Part shown: positions 11,401-22,900 of the stretch, one piece after another | How the letters are laid out: every line of letters starts with the position of its first letter | Numbering within the stretch: position 1 is the stretch's first letter | From: Paragonimus westermani | Lineage: Eukaryota; Platyhelminthes; Trematoda; Plagiorchiida; Troglotrematidae | NCBI GenBank assembly: GCA_008508345.1 | Contig: QNGE01000286.1 | Span: 62,001 to 126,000, forward strand | Direction of reading: 5' to 3' | Length of the DNA stretch: 64,000 nt | Position numbers and translations under genes: made by a program | Notes under the pieces: generated by a model | What the model was told of the DNA's origin: nothing | Databases searched by the model: none | The model's input: the letters and a program-made list of their open reading frames with translations, nothing else

Positions 11401-11984
11401 CTTCCTGTTAATTGGAAATAAATGATTCAGTGATATATACCCTGAAGCAACCAATGCTGATTGAGGTGGCAGCTTATACGTGGCAAACCTTGACTGTCAA
11501 TATATAATATCCCATTACTGTTACAGGTTGTGAGTGTCGTAGACGTTTGAAAACTACTGTGTAAATCATCTCTGGGAGACACTGCTGACAGTCACCAATA
11601 ATCGGACTGCCAAATGTGTTCCCATCCCCAGGTAGTCAAGTTGAGTACGTACAGCTAGTCTGTATCTCAGAGCATTGACAGTAATGGGTTATATGTTTGT
11701 AGTTATTTTACCTTGCCTCTATTGCAATGATCCTGCTAATAAGTGTCTGTGAACTTGTGCGTAAAATATTACCACACAGACGCTGATTTTGATGTTATTG
11801 AATGAAGCATGAACATGAATGGGATCACCTGTTGGAGACCGCTAACGGTACTCCAGCCTGTATTTACCCCCTTGAGGAAATATCGAGGGTACACATTAGT
11901 TTAAAAGTGGATGTGCATTACTGGTATGCACTCCGGCAGATCTGATAAGTTAAAAGAGATAGAATTGTAAAAATCTGGACTTCA
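8451..11984. other. no recognisable gene
   Basis: Open frames are 74 codons or shorter. A TATATAAG string at 8976-8983 lies in a short GC-rich patch, but I can tie no transcription unit to it. Confidence 0.45.
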
Positions 11985-12062
11985 ACTGTATTCGAACCAG
12001 CGACGGAAACAGCGTGCTTGGACGCGGAAAGTGCCCTACCAGCTGAGCGACGAAACCGTGCT
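11985..12062 (-). mobile_element. tRNA-derived segment (SINE head or tRNA pseudogene)
   Basis: Minus strand: A box TCGCTCAGCTGG (12039-12050) and B box GGTTCGAATAC (11988-11998) with near-tRNA spacing. A D-arm-like pairing (GCTC with GGGC) and a short anticodon-arm-like pairing (GCGT with ACGC) can be drawn, but the T stem is poor and no acceptor stem closes. It is therefore a tRNA-derived SINE head or a decayed tRNA, and unlikely to be functional. It differs from the core of the foldback family. Confidence 0.55.
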
Positions 12063-13390
12063 AAAAAATCTGAAATTTGAAATTTGAACCCAGCTACTCA
12101 CCCAACTCACTGTATCCTATGGAGTCCATCGAATAATCCTGGAGATTGACAGCTGAGACTGGATTTGTCAGTCAATCCACGCTGGAACACACCATTCTCA
12201 CTACCGAGCACTTTATACGTAATATCAGCGATACCGCTTCACGATACCCATATCGAACCAATTCTGTTCACTGAACAATACTCTGCTTTCCATGAAAAGT
12301 GAAACTCAGCTCATAATGCGCAACGCTAAACGTAGTCTTTTTTGTCAGTTCACTCAAGAAGAACTACCTAGATTCCTGCCACTTATGAAAGTAACAAACA
12401 CAGTCCTTGATTTCAACCCAGTAGAAACGAACGTTACTGTCATCAAAAAGTGAGTTGGTCCAACTACAACTGCCAGGGTGAGATATTTTTGGTTGATGGG
12501 TGTGAAGAAAGAAATGACAACGTATTTCACCTGACACTGTTTGGTGCAATTTCTTACGGTTATGTGCAACTGTTAACACATTAACTTTATCGAACTCAGT
12601 AAAATGACAACCTTCGGTTTTGTTGTCGTCAGTTTTGTGGCTTTGTTCAGTAATTTAATTATTAGGTGCCTAAGGGCTTTTTGACATTACGACAAGCTCT
12701 GATTTCAGTCGGTTTGATAAGAAAATTGAATAGTGTAAGAGGTGTCATAAGAAAATAAACCCTAATCTTGTGGCATTTTCATCGTTCAGGAGTGAAGTGT
12801 AATTTCTGTCGTAGGCTCAGTTCAATATCGCAAATATTCAGTCTACCAAATGTTTCTAGTTGCTGCAAAAACCGTCAGCTCCTTTCAAAAAAGTCACACC
12901 CCGTAAGTAACACACACTAGTTTGTACATTCTGATCACACGTGTGTGGTCATGTGTGGTCAGAATGTACGAATATGCGGGAACATCACATGATTTGCGTC
13001 TTCACATTTTTTGTTCAGGCTCGTCAACGGAACAAACTATCTCACATTAGTTTGTCACTTAATACTTCCCAGATTAGTCCTGACAGCCAGTTCAGCAGAG
13101 AGCTGAGTTAGACTTCATCAGGCTGAAAACATCATGTGTGTATATTCATGTTACACTTTATAAAAGTAACACTGATGAAACAAACATTAAACGCTTGAAT
13201 TACTGAGGTCAATCAATCCAACATGAAGTACTAAAACAATGGTTCGATATAGGCTTACAGATTGTGGATTAGCCGGCTTAGTTCGAGAAACGGGAAGAAA
13301 CGCTTTCAGCTTAGAACGGTTAAGTTATTAGAACGAATTCCAACAGCTTCAACTGTGTACAGAAATATGCACATTATCTTCCTTGACTGG
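12063..13390. other. no gene; contains a nested palindrome
   Basis: Open frames are 71 codons or shorter and look random. The only structure I see is the palindrome at 12924-12969, listed separately. Confidence 0.45.
12924..12969. repeat. nested short palindrome
   Basis: GTACATTCTGATCACA (12924-12939) pairs with TGTGGTCAGAATGTAC (12954-12969) at 15 of 16 positions. Within it, 12933-12950 is itself nearly palindromic around CACGTG. The sequence can fold in two mutually exclusive ways. No element boundaries or target duplication are evident. Confidence 0.7.
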
Positions 13391-13495
13391 GTGAACCTAG
13401 CTAGGTGGTTGAGTAAAATGCCTCTATCACACTGGCAAAGTGACCAGACATCACCAGGAGTGAAAGTACGGCATTGTAGATTGAATCCGGTATCC
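13391..13495 (+). mobile_element. weak tRNA-like segment (SINE relic)
   Basis: Plus strand: an A-box-like TAGCTAGGTGG (13398-13408) is followed by a B-box-like GATTGAATCCGG (13479-13490). The boxes are about 70 nt apart, more than in a tRNA, which fits a SINE relic with an insertion or coincidence. Confidence 0.3.
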
Positions 13496-14059
13496 CGCTT
13501 TTGAGCCCGGACGAATTTCACTCCAGAACCAGTTCAGATAAGCTTCCGGTCATGTGGTCAATATAATTGGTTCCTTAGGGACAAGCGGATGAGTATAAGT
13601 GGGACGAGGTTACAGAAACCGACAATGTAGCGTACGACCCTAGACACGAAACCAAACAGACAGTTTGACAGTACAACAAGTTCTGGATATACTTATGCGC
13701 CGCAGTACGGACGGCTAAATTCAGCTCACTCTGGCAGAATATAAACGTCTGCATCAGCTGAAGTCTACTGCTAGTTTTAACGTCAATCCAAAGTTATCAT
13801 ATATCACTGTATCTAAGCATATCGGAAAAAATTCCTGTTGTCTTAAGGCAAGTTGATGAAGGTTGTCTCAGCACCTATAAAACAGAAATGGCCAGCATTC
13901 ATGTTAACAACCTAGGAAACTTACCAGTTGCAACTGCAATTGAATGTCACGCTTCAGAGGTCGGGAAAGCCCGCCCAACTATCAGACTGTCACATTCTTC
14001 TGCCGGTGGTAATGAAAAGATGCGTATGAAAGCTGTCCGACCCATTAGGTGAGTAATTC
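13496..14059. other. no recognisable feature
   Basis: This stretch may contain the 5' end of the Penelope-like element that is recognisable from about 14060, but I cannot follow its frame here. Confidence 0.4.
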
Positions 14060-16059
14060 GAGCGTTCTGTAGACCAAGAGGAGCTTCCAAGGTCTCATAT
14101 GGCCCAAACCGTGTTTCTACTTTTGACAGGGTAATCGCAACCACGCCGGTTGCCCTACCCGAAATGTTTTGGAAAGCAACCTGGATGGATATTAAGTAAT
14201 TCCTTGGTTGAGGCACGATGAGTTCGAACAAAAAAGTTATCGGCGTCGCAAAGGAGGGGCAACAACAGATGTTACCAATCGAAGACTCGAACAGGAGTAC
14301 AGCAGTGATTGCCAGGATCATTAACAATCAGGAATCCAAACAAAGTAACCTGAGTACATTGAACAGGATGTACTCAAAACGATGCGGTCTGATCAGTCAA
14401 TAATTATCACAAAGGCAGAAAAAGAGAATCAAGTAGTCGTCCTGAAAAAGCAGATTATGCATGCAAAACCGATGAGCACACTTCGAGTGGTCCGTACATC
14501 ATGATTCTGATGGAGAACCGGTGCTCCACTCTGAACAAATCAACAGCTTCAACGGCAAATTGGCTCCGAAAGATGAAAGCCAGCATGGGTAAGACATTCT
14601 GGTATACCCTATATCCAAAAACAACATCAGCTTCGAGTTTCTACGATTCATTAAGAATATATAAACCTAGTATACCACTGCTGTCAATTGTTGACAATAC
14701 GGGAACCCCAACAAATATCCTGCACAAATTTTTTCTTATTCTCAAGCCACTTGAAAACTGCACAGATCATTCTATTCGGAATTTCACTCAACCGATGACC
14801 AAGTTGAAGGATGTTAGTTTAAGCTCAGATGAATGTCTGGTGAGCTTTGATATTATTTTGTTGTCTATAAAGATCCCAATGGAGGAAAGTCTGGAGGTGG
14901 TTCGCCACCTTCTTGAAGCAGATGCCGGTTTAGTTGAACGTACGGGTTTGTCAATCATTAAGATTACAAAAGTAACGGAGCCTTGCTTATGGTCTATCTT
15001 CTTTGCATTCAAGAGGGTCTTTTTTTTCAGGAAACAAACAGGTTAGAAATGGGCTCATGCACCTCTCGCATGGTTTGTAACTTGTCCATATAAAAGTCAG
15101 AGCAGAATTTGTCGACTTTTCCCCAATCCACCTAGGACTTCAGGGATCTTTGTTGATGATACGTTAGCGGTGATATGTCTAGAAACCATTGATAAATTCA
15201 TGAAAAACAAAGCTCTTTCATGATCACATAAAATTAGGGATTGAGCGCGAATCTGTGGACCATGAACTGAGTTTTCTATTTTGGAGGATATGAAGAACAG
15301 TCGACTGTAACATAGACACAGGCATGCACAGTAAGGAGACCCATTCGGTACTTCTTTAACGTGGAATATCTGACGTGCACAAAGAAAGCAGTCGTATCTA
15401 GTTTGTTTCACAGGGCTTTGTTATTAACCAGTTTCAAGGAGGTGCTGTCGGATGAGTACAAGAGTGTGAAGTCGACAGTGACAGCTAACGGTTAAGGTGA
15501 CAGGAATTTACGTCCCATTCAGGATCAAGATCAACCAGCCATGGGAGTGGCTATCGACTATCGCTGTTCCACACAGAAGGAATATATCAGATGACCTCAG
15601 ACTGGTCCCAATCAGCAAAATGTCAGTGTGTCATTTAAGGCCACCAAAACTGTAATGAATAAGTTCGTTCACTTACAGGACGAACGAACAATTTTGGAGC
15701 AATCAGACTGTATTTACTGAATTACCTGTAAGTAATGTGAAGACTTGGTCATTGGACCGATCGTCTGACAGCTGGAAGTACACACCAAGGGACATGTAAG
15801 TTGTAGTGAGAAGCCATTTACCGACGTTCAGCAACTCTAGAGATTACAACGTGTTTCAGTCATTGCGGCACATGCGATCCTCAACCAACATCAAGTAAAC
15901 TTTGAACATTCTAGTGTACTAAAAATTAGTTTCCGTAAACACATAGAACATCTATCGGCAAAGGACTTGCTGGGCGTTAATACACCGAAAGCGGCGAATA
16001 GACCCGATGGCCTAGAATTGTCAGCTGCTTGGCGGGATTTACCGGATGGACAAGGGTGA
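14060..16059 (+). pseudogene. Penelope-like element, nearly full-length, decayed
   Basis: Fragments in all three forward frames follow the Penelope order. N-terminal part: SYGPNRVSTFDRVIATT near 14100. A degenerate ADKGN-type motif (ITKAEKENQVVVLKKQ) lies near 14400. RT fingers and motif A (DECLVSFDI near 14840) lie in the 181-codon frame 14501-15046. Catalytic FVDD is at 15149-15160, followed by DHELSFL near 15260. The connector KKAVVSSLFHRALLL...VTANG runs from 15382 to a stop at 15493. The GIY-YIG region is one frame from 15628 with in-frame stops; CIY.ITCK.CEDL.IG stands where VYKI.C..C..YIG is expected. The C-terminal IAAHAILNQHQ and NRPDGLELSAAW lie in the open stretch 15859-16059. Such enzymes nick and prime at the target with GIY-YIG and copy with the RT. 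Frameshifts and stops make this copy inactive. Confidence 0.82.
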
Positions 16060-19000
16060 CACCCCATGAGAAGGGTTCGCGGCATCCCTCGCACCCATTC
16101 TGTTGTAAACAGTCTATATGCATTTAGAATAAATGTGGTTGGTGGCATCCGATTCGGATTAGCCTGTCACAGTGATTGAAGTTAAAGGATGCTTACACTT
16201 CACCATCACCGCAATTGGCTTGCATCGCACCATCTGTGGTTCCACCCACGTACCATATATCCAGTGTAAACTCGAAGGAGTGAAACCAAGTGTGTGAGTG
16301 GGGCCTTTGTGTCCAGCCGGCAATGCTGGTTAACCAGTTGATTAACCAGCACGAGACTGAAACTCTTGTCTCTCGGAGAGTAAACGGAGGGACTGCAATG
16401 AAGAGATCTAAACTGAGAAGAAAGATTTGTGAAGTGCAATACACGAAGTATAAGAGTGCATTTTAGTGTATCCCAGAGAAGATATGGGTGGAAAATAAAA
16501 CTCAGACAGACCATCCATCATATAGGACACGAACAAAACTGAAGAAATGAATGGGTAAAAGATTGAAGACACAAAAGTTTCCATATAAAAAGAGCGGATT
16601 AGTTGCCCCACGATCGGGGTCTCGGCCGATGCAGTCATTAACAGAAGTAGAGTGGATATACTGATATGACCTACCTGACTTGAACCTAATCCTAACGTAC
16701 TCGTCTTCCCTTGGCCGACAGTGTATTATGAGTACGTTGGTGACCTACTTATCACAAACAGCCAGCGCATTCGCGGCTGCAGACATCGCAGCGTCATGTA
16801 GTCACGTCACCGCGACCTATGGCACTGATGGTTTCTTTGCGTATTGCGCGTTTTCGTTCGCGGCCGCAGATTAAATGTACACATGCACACACAAACACAG
16901 CTATCTATCCTCGTGGGATTGTCACGTAGTGACCTCAGGTGAACCGTGAACCCACACATCTTATTGGTAGCCTGTCTACACACAACATTTTTACCACAGA
17001 GACACGTCATTTGATGACTACCTCCTTCGAAACTTGTACAATACAAAGTTTCCGCTTTAAATTGCTTGGCGAAGGCTCTCCGAGAGAGTCAAAATGTTGC
17101 GAAACCGATAACCCTTGGTTTTAACTCATCGTGGCCTAACCGCGGAATTACTTATTAATGAGCATCAGCACAACGCACAATATATTTTCTCATATCCGTC
17201 CTGTTTACGGTCCGAAAGTACATGCTGCATGATTGTGGAAACTTACATTGAGCGCGCACGTTATTGCTTAATAATCGACATGGACTCACGTCTAGCAAAG
17301 CTACTTAAAGCCACAGGATAACGGACGGAAACTGAAATTATTAAGGTAGACATAACGTGAACAGGATAAGAAAGCGTGGAAAACAACAAGAATTTGATAA
17401 TGAAGAAATGGGGGGTCGAAAATAAAAATACGATCAATATTCGGGCCTTGTACAATAAATTAGCACGGTAGTCCCAGGTTCACTAGCATCTGCTTTGTAC
17501 AAACAACGGCGGTTTTTTTAAATCCATACATATCACCTTAGAGAAAGCAAGAAGACGTTTGTTTAATAATCGCCAGTCAACACGGAAAGTCTTCGAGGGA
17601 TACGATGTATGATCAGAATCGAGCAAGCGTTTCCTTATGATACTTTTAGTCGTTACAGTTTTGGTATTCTGGAAACATTTCAGAACATGTTGCGAGATCC
17701 AACTATATAGTGCCGCCACTCTATGGCTTACCTACTGCAACCCGCATGCATAGGTAAATTTACAAAAAGGGCATGATTTTGCCAGTGTTCGCAGTGGTTT
17801 TTCTCTGAATTACTGGCACACTTTTTTGAGTGCGATATAAATGAGCCTAACTGACGTTTGCAAGCGGCGTAGTGATGACATCAGTCTTTGACATATCAAG
17901 AATTCAACACTACTACTCTGGAGCAGTGGCTACATATGCAGCGACTTGAGAGGTGTTTCTTTGATGGTTGCTTGATGGTCGATTGGTTCCGAAAGCTTCC
18001 ATATAGAACATATGAGTCTGCTGGATAAATTGGGTTCTTCCGATATACTTTTGAACAGATCTTGCAAACCCTGTGGGATAATATTTGTACCAGCGATGTC
18101 TGTGCATACCTGGCGCAAAACTTCTGAAGTGCAGTAGCTGATCATTGCGGGAATTTTGGAATACCTGTTTGACGGGAGCCATCTTTATGTCTGATAAGCC
18201 AAGCACCGAAAAATGGCAACTGGATGTCCTCGCCGATTTCAGTGAGAAGCTTAATAACGGAGTGCAAGCTGCTGAGGAGCGTGCATGTAAATTCAGTCTG
18301 CTAGTTAGTTTTGTAGTCACAGACAAATTGTTCGTATCTTCTTTACAGATGCTTTTAGTCTGATGTTTTGTGTTTCTTTATCGAACTTTCTTCGTCAGAC
18401 TGTAAACAGGCGTGCTTTATTTCCTCTGTGGCTCTAGCTGCCCATCTTAAGAAGCCAACATTTGTCCAAAAACATACGTTAGCGAATTTGGAAGTACCTT
18501 GGTAATCCATTATGGTTTCGTTTCCACTCTTATTTCCCATCCTCCAACTGTTCGTTGTCGAACTCTTGTCGTTCGTAACAGATTCCTGCTGTATTCACAT
18601 TACTTACAATGTTGATTTACCCGTGTGAATTCAAGTTGACTTGACTGACTGCATTCTGAAACAGATCATTCAATTCAGAAATGTGAACAAAACCGTTAGA
18701 AAACGGGAACTTCGTATTGACTCCTCAGTATCAAATATGAAATAACATGAAACGGCTTTTTTATATCGAACATTTATCCAAGTAGCTGCAGAACTCTGTA
18801 TTTGATGAGGCTTCTCAGAGTGTATTAACCTCGGAAAGAATGAACGAAAATAATGGTCAATCTCATTGTTTACACACTCGTAATACATCCTGGTATCCAT
18901 CAAGTACAATTTTCTTGTGTATTTCAATCGAAACACTAGCAGTCCCATCTCTATCCAAATAAATTGTCAGGGGGAACTAACATTTCCCACAGCTACTAAG

Positions 19001-19649
19001 CGGATGCAATCAACCCCGCGTGCCATCTGATAGTGGAGTTTGACGTAAAACACAGTAGCAGTCAGCTTTTCCTTCTCAGGTAGAAGTGTTTGTAGAGAAA
19101 CCTCATAACTGGATATCTCTGATAATTTCTCTCAACACAACACATCTACAGCTCCACACCTACCTATGGAAGACTTTGTAGATGAATCCGGTTGTAAATG
19201 GTGCGATAACAGGTGAACCCTTTATGTGATATGATCAGTCCAGAGTGCAACAATAAAAGCCCTTGCAGTACTGTTAATCTTGTCTTAGGTAAGATTAGTG
19301 AAAATGGGAGCCTTGGGTTGATTCAAACAAGAACTATGAAGTTGCTCACCCACACAATCGTCTTTTGAAACTCACGTGCAAACAAACAAATTATGACCGG
19401 TCTTATTTTCATCTGGAATCGGTAGGTGGACAGCACGTTGATGACCTAGTGGGTAACAACTTCATATCATTTCGAATTCAACTGTACACTTCCCATCCCA
19501 CCTATTTCTGTAAGCTGATCAAACCGAAACTAAACATAGCCAGCGAAGACAGTGGATTTGATGGTTAACTCCACTGAAGTTAACATTTGTGGTCATTAAC
19601 TACTGAATATCACTCATAAGTGACTGTGGCTCTCGTGTTTAGGTAGAAT
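16060..19649. other. no recognisable gene
   Basis: The first part may be 3' non-coding sequence of the Penelope-like element. Minus-strand open frames of 76-102 codons at 16193-16638 and 137 codons at 17913-18326 overlap frames in other phases and show no convincing family match. 16.68-16.87 kb is somewhat richer in CG dinucleotides than its surroundings. Confidence 0.4.
16324..16351. repeat. short perfect hairpin
   Basis: TGCTGGTTAA and TTAACCAGCA form a perfect 10-bp stem with an 8-nt loop. It lies about 265 bp downstream of the last Penelope coding trace. No downstream U-run is present, so it is not a simple terminator. Confidence 0.6.
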
Positions 19650-19925
19650 TTCATATCAGACAATTTCGGAAAGATGCGTTGGTTTCGACTGTCTCCCTTA
19701 ATAGAGTTCGTCATCCCAATTTGTCCTTTGTTAGGCTGAGATTCGAACTCCGGTCACCAGGCTTGTGAAACAGTCGCAACGAACGTCATAAAACTGAGCT
19801 TACACTACACGTGATGAGACTGCGTAGTATCCATGTTCGGGGTGTGTACAACAGAGAGCCTTGACAAGAGACTAACTAGAGTCCAGTGCCTGTCTCGAAA
19901 AAAGATTAAAAGAACGAATTTGAAA
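19650..19925 (-). mobile_element. tRNA-cored foldback element, copy 3 (old)
   Basis: Left arm traces (TTTCGGAAAGATGC and TTAATAGAGTTCGTCAT) and an inverted right-arm trace (AGAGTCCAGTGCCTG...TCGAAAAAAG near 19878-19906) match the family. The centre keeps a minus-strand B box GGAGTTCGAATCTC (about 19739-19752) and an A-box-like TAAGCTCAGT (about 19789-19798). Divergence is high, so boundaries are approximate. The copy shows that the family is old. Confidence 0.5.
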
Positions 19926-22900
19926 TGAGTATGAAAGTCACAACAAGACCTCACCCTGAGTGACCAGTGCACTCAGTTCACACACTCTGAGACATTATGT
20001 CTATGTTTTAATTCAGACTTGTAGATAATTTGAAAAAAAAGACATTGAGACATGGAGCAACTAGTGAAGATGCCTTTTTCTGCAATCTATCTTTCACCCA
20101 GCAATTCTACAAGTCCAATGAAACTAATCCAATTGTGCAAACATAGTTGGTTCCAGAACATGCCAGTGCACTTTCTAGTGACCAAAATGCCCCCAACAAA
20201 CGTGAATTAAATGTTGGGTCTGTGAAACGAGAGGTCTGTGTGGAGACACACCTTCACACACGAAGTTGACAGCCTTCTACAACCAGCTTCTCTGCATACT
20301 TCAGTAGTACTCGACTCGGCATCGACTGGTATTAATTATCGAAATTTCCGAGGTATCCGGCTGAATTGGTATAGACTACATGAAAGGTATACGTCAAGCC
20401 TGAAAACTGTTTCACAACCTATTTTGTGTGATAACATTTAGCTGCTTGCTGACCGTGTCGACGAGAAAAATCTGTGCTACATCGGGATATAGCGAAACGT
20501 CGGTACGTAGACTGTGCTACCTGAACTTTTAAACTGCCATTCAAAATAAAATGTGTCCTACATTCACCGACTACCTCTTATTTCAAAAAGAAATTTCGAT
20601 ATGAAACTGAAAATCAACCTTTCAGAAGAGAAACACGACATTACAACGTCAGTCTGATGTTGTCCTAGCCAGGCTGAGCTTAAGAAGTCATTGTTTTGAG
20701 GATTGTCCGTAGGTGCAGATCATATCGGAAATGTGTGGTTGCAAAGTAACCAATAAACCAAGACAGTGGATTTTTAAAACTTGCAAGGCCTTTACGAACC
20801 ACGATAGGGTGTTGGGTACCAATTCTCCTCAATATCGAGGTCGTTCAATGAGAGCAAGTAGTCTATGTAAAAAGAATCAACTATGTCAGAAACGCTCGAT
20901 ATGGAGGGTTTTCGGAGCAAATTCTTTCACAAGAGAGAAACTTATGACGCGTGCTCTAGAAGTCATCACAACTAATAATATTTATGAGCTGGTTCGACAG
21001 GTTTTTACGCTGATTCGAGTAAAGAAAGCTACCGGTTCACAGAAAGAAGCTATCCAGTAAATGCTTCCCAACCGCAGACATGTACCACTTGGAAATGGAG
21101 CTTGCGAACGATTAGCAAAAGAAAACAAGAAAGCAGTGATCACTGCTTTTCTACAGTTTGCTTGACCTTAGATGACAAAATTGAGACCAGCACAATATAG
21201 CTGTTCGAACTTTTCGGAAGCGGAATATTAGTTTGTGGTGGATGATTGACAGTCTTCATAGAACAGCTTTATTCGTTTGTCCGCTTTGGCTAGTTAATTT
21301 CCACTTGTCTATAGTCAGAGCTGAGTGTCTGAAGCTTGGCGTAGCCAAGTTCCGGTTGACTGACAGTGTCGTTGTCAGGTTTACCATTGATTGGCGCAGA
21401 CACTCCTATCCCGTATAGTCTACTTGCCTTCTCAGTATATTCGTCACAGTAACTGCTACTGAACATGACTGTTCGAAATACTAATCTGGCATGCTGAGTG
21501 ATGACCAGGACGTACTTTCGGACGGGATGCACTACAGGTACTAGTTAATACGGCCTGAACGTGAAAAGTTTCATCTAGACAATTACTTCATTGAACATCA
21601 CCTTTTTCTGTGCAATACTCTACGTCCCTTTATGGAGGCATACTTGCTTATGACGTTGGTTAGCCTATCAGAATTGGTGTCTAGTACTTCTCATTGCGAC
21701 GCTGTTGACCTGTTTAAGACCAGGTTTGTTGGAGTAAGTCACCAATAAGGTGGCCCAATTAGTAATCCCGTCTGTAGAAAATCCACTTCATATACTTAAG
21801 CTTCAGCACTTCCACGTCGGTAAACGTCAGCACGCACTAGCGAGTGCGCTATTCACACGAGCGAGATGAATCTACACAGAGCACAGCTTTGTGGAAGAAT
21901 TTGACCTGAACACGTTCGTACTTCTGCCCAATTGCTAGGTAACTGTAGAACAGGTAATCATGGTGATAACAATGTGATAAAAATATGCGTCAAACATCCT
22001 AAGGACTAGTAAATTCGATTAAACGAAAACCTACTATAGACGAACTCTGTGTGTAGGCTCGGATCCAGAAGCTACCAGCGCCTTCAATCAGAGGTAGTCA
22101 ACCTATCGGTGCCACCTTACATTGTGTCCACCACTTCGCATCTGAATTCAAAGAAAGTCACTTAGGTAAAACTGGAGGATGTTCAATCTCTAGAGTGGGG
22201 AAATATTTGTCCGGATAAGTCCTGGAATCCACGCCACCAGAGAAGGAAACTGTTGCTGAAAAACTTAGACAGTCAGATAACTTATGAACAATACAAGCTA
22301 TTACCACTGAACTAACTATTAATTCGTCTTTTGCTTCCAAAAGTAGTTCTAAACGGAAATTCTCGCGGTCTTCTGAAGCGGCCGCAGTCAGTCAATTCAA
22401 GGCAGCTTTCTGCGTTCAGAACCAGCTGTTCGTGAACCTCACATTTCCTTGGATCTAGTGTTTTACTCTAATCCGTTGACTCCTTGGCTACATTCTGCCA
22501 CTTGTTTGCTATAAAACCTGATCCACGTTATTGCAAATTTGGTAACAAAAGGGCAATCCGAAGTCATATTCTCACAAACCTTTCGTGTTCGGACTCTTTT
22601 GTTCAAAACTTTGGAGGGAGCTTGTTTTTATTTCCAATTAAAAATTGTATTCTTTGTGTAGAGTGAAATAGGTTATTTGAAAATGGGGGGTGATAGGTAT
22701 TTGAAGAACGGATGAGCCGGCATGTAGTCACATAAAAAGCCGGCTGTTAACCATCTCAAGGACTGAAAATAAAGCTTGTGTCCCTCAGGCTGTGGTGACA
22801 AGCCATAAATTGTGGAATTCAAGATGTAGAACAACTATCTACTAGGCAAATGGAACGGAGCTTAATTCGTAGCATTATCTCACTTTGAAAAATCACATTT

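Noticed and set aside
17913..18326. 137-codon minus frame containing KYIGRT, suggestive of GIY-YIG
   Set aside because: Frames of this length are expected about once per window by chance. Two other frames over the same bases are also open, and no flanking Penelope motifs are present.
19436..19450. HVDDL peptide here and CFVDDL near 42.0 kb (minus), resembling RT catalytic motifs
   Set aside because: No other RT motifs in order around either; the hydrophobic context of a catalytic YxDD hairpin is absent.
20440..20530. Possible hammerhead around ATAGCGAAACGTCGG
   Set aside because: No CTGATGA core precedes GAAAC at a suitable distance; only a short stem can be drawn.
20713..21060. 115-codon + frame
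   Set aside because: No recognisable motif, no codon or splice support, length within chance expectation.
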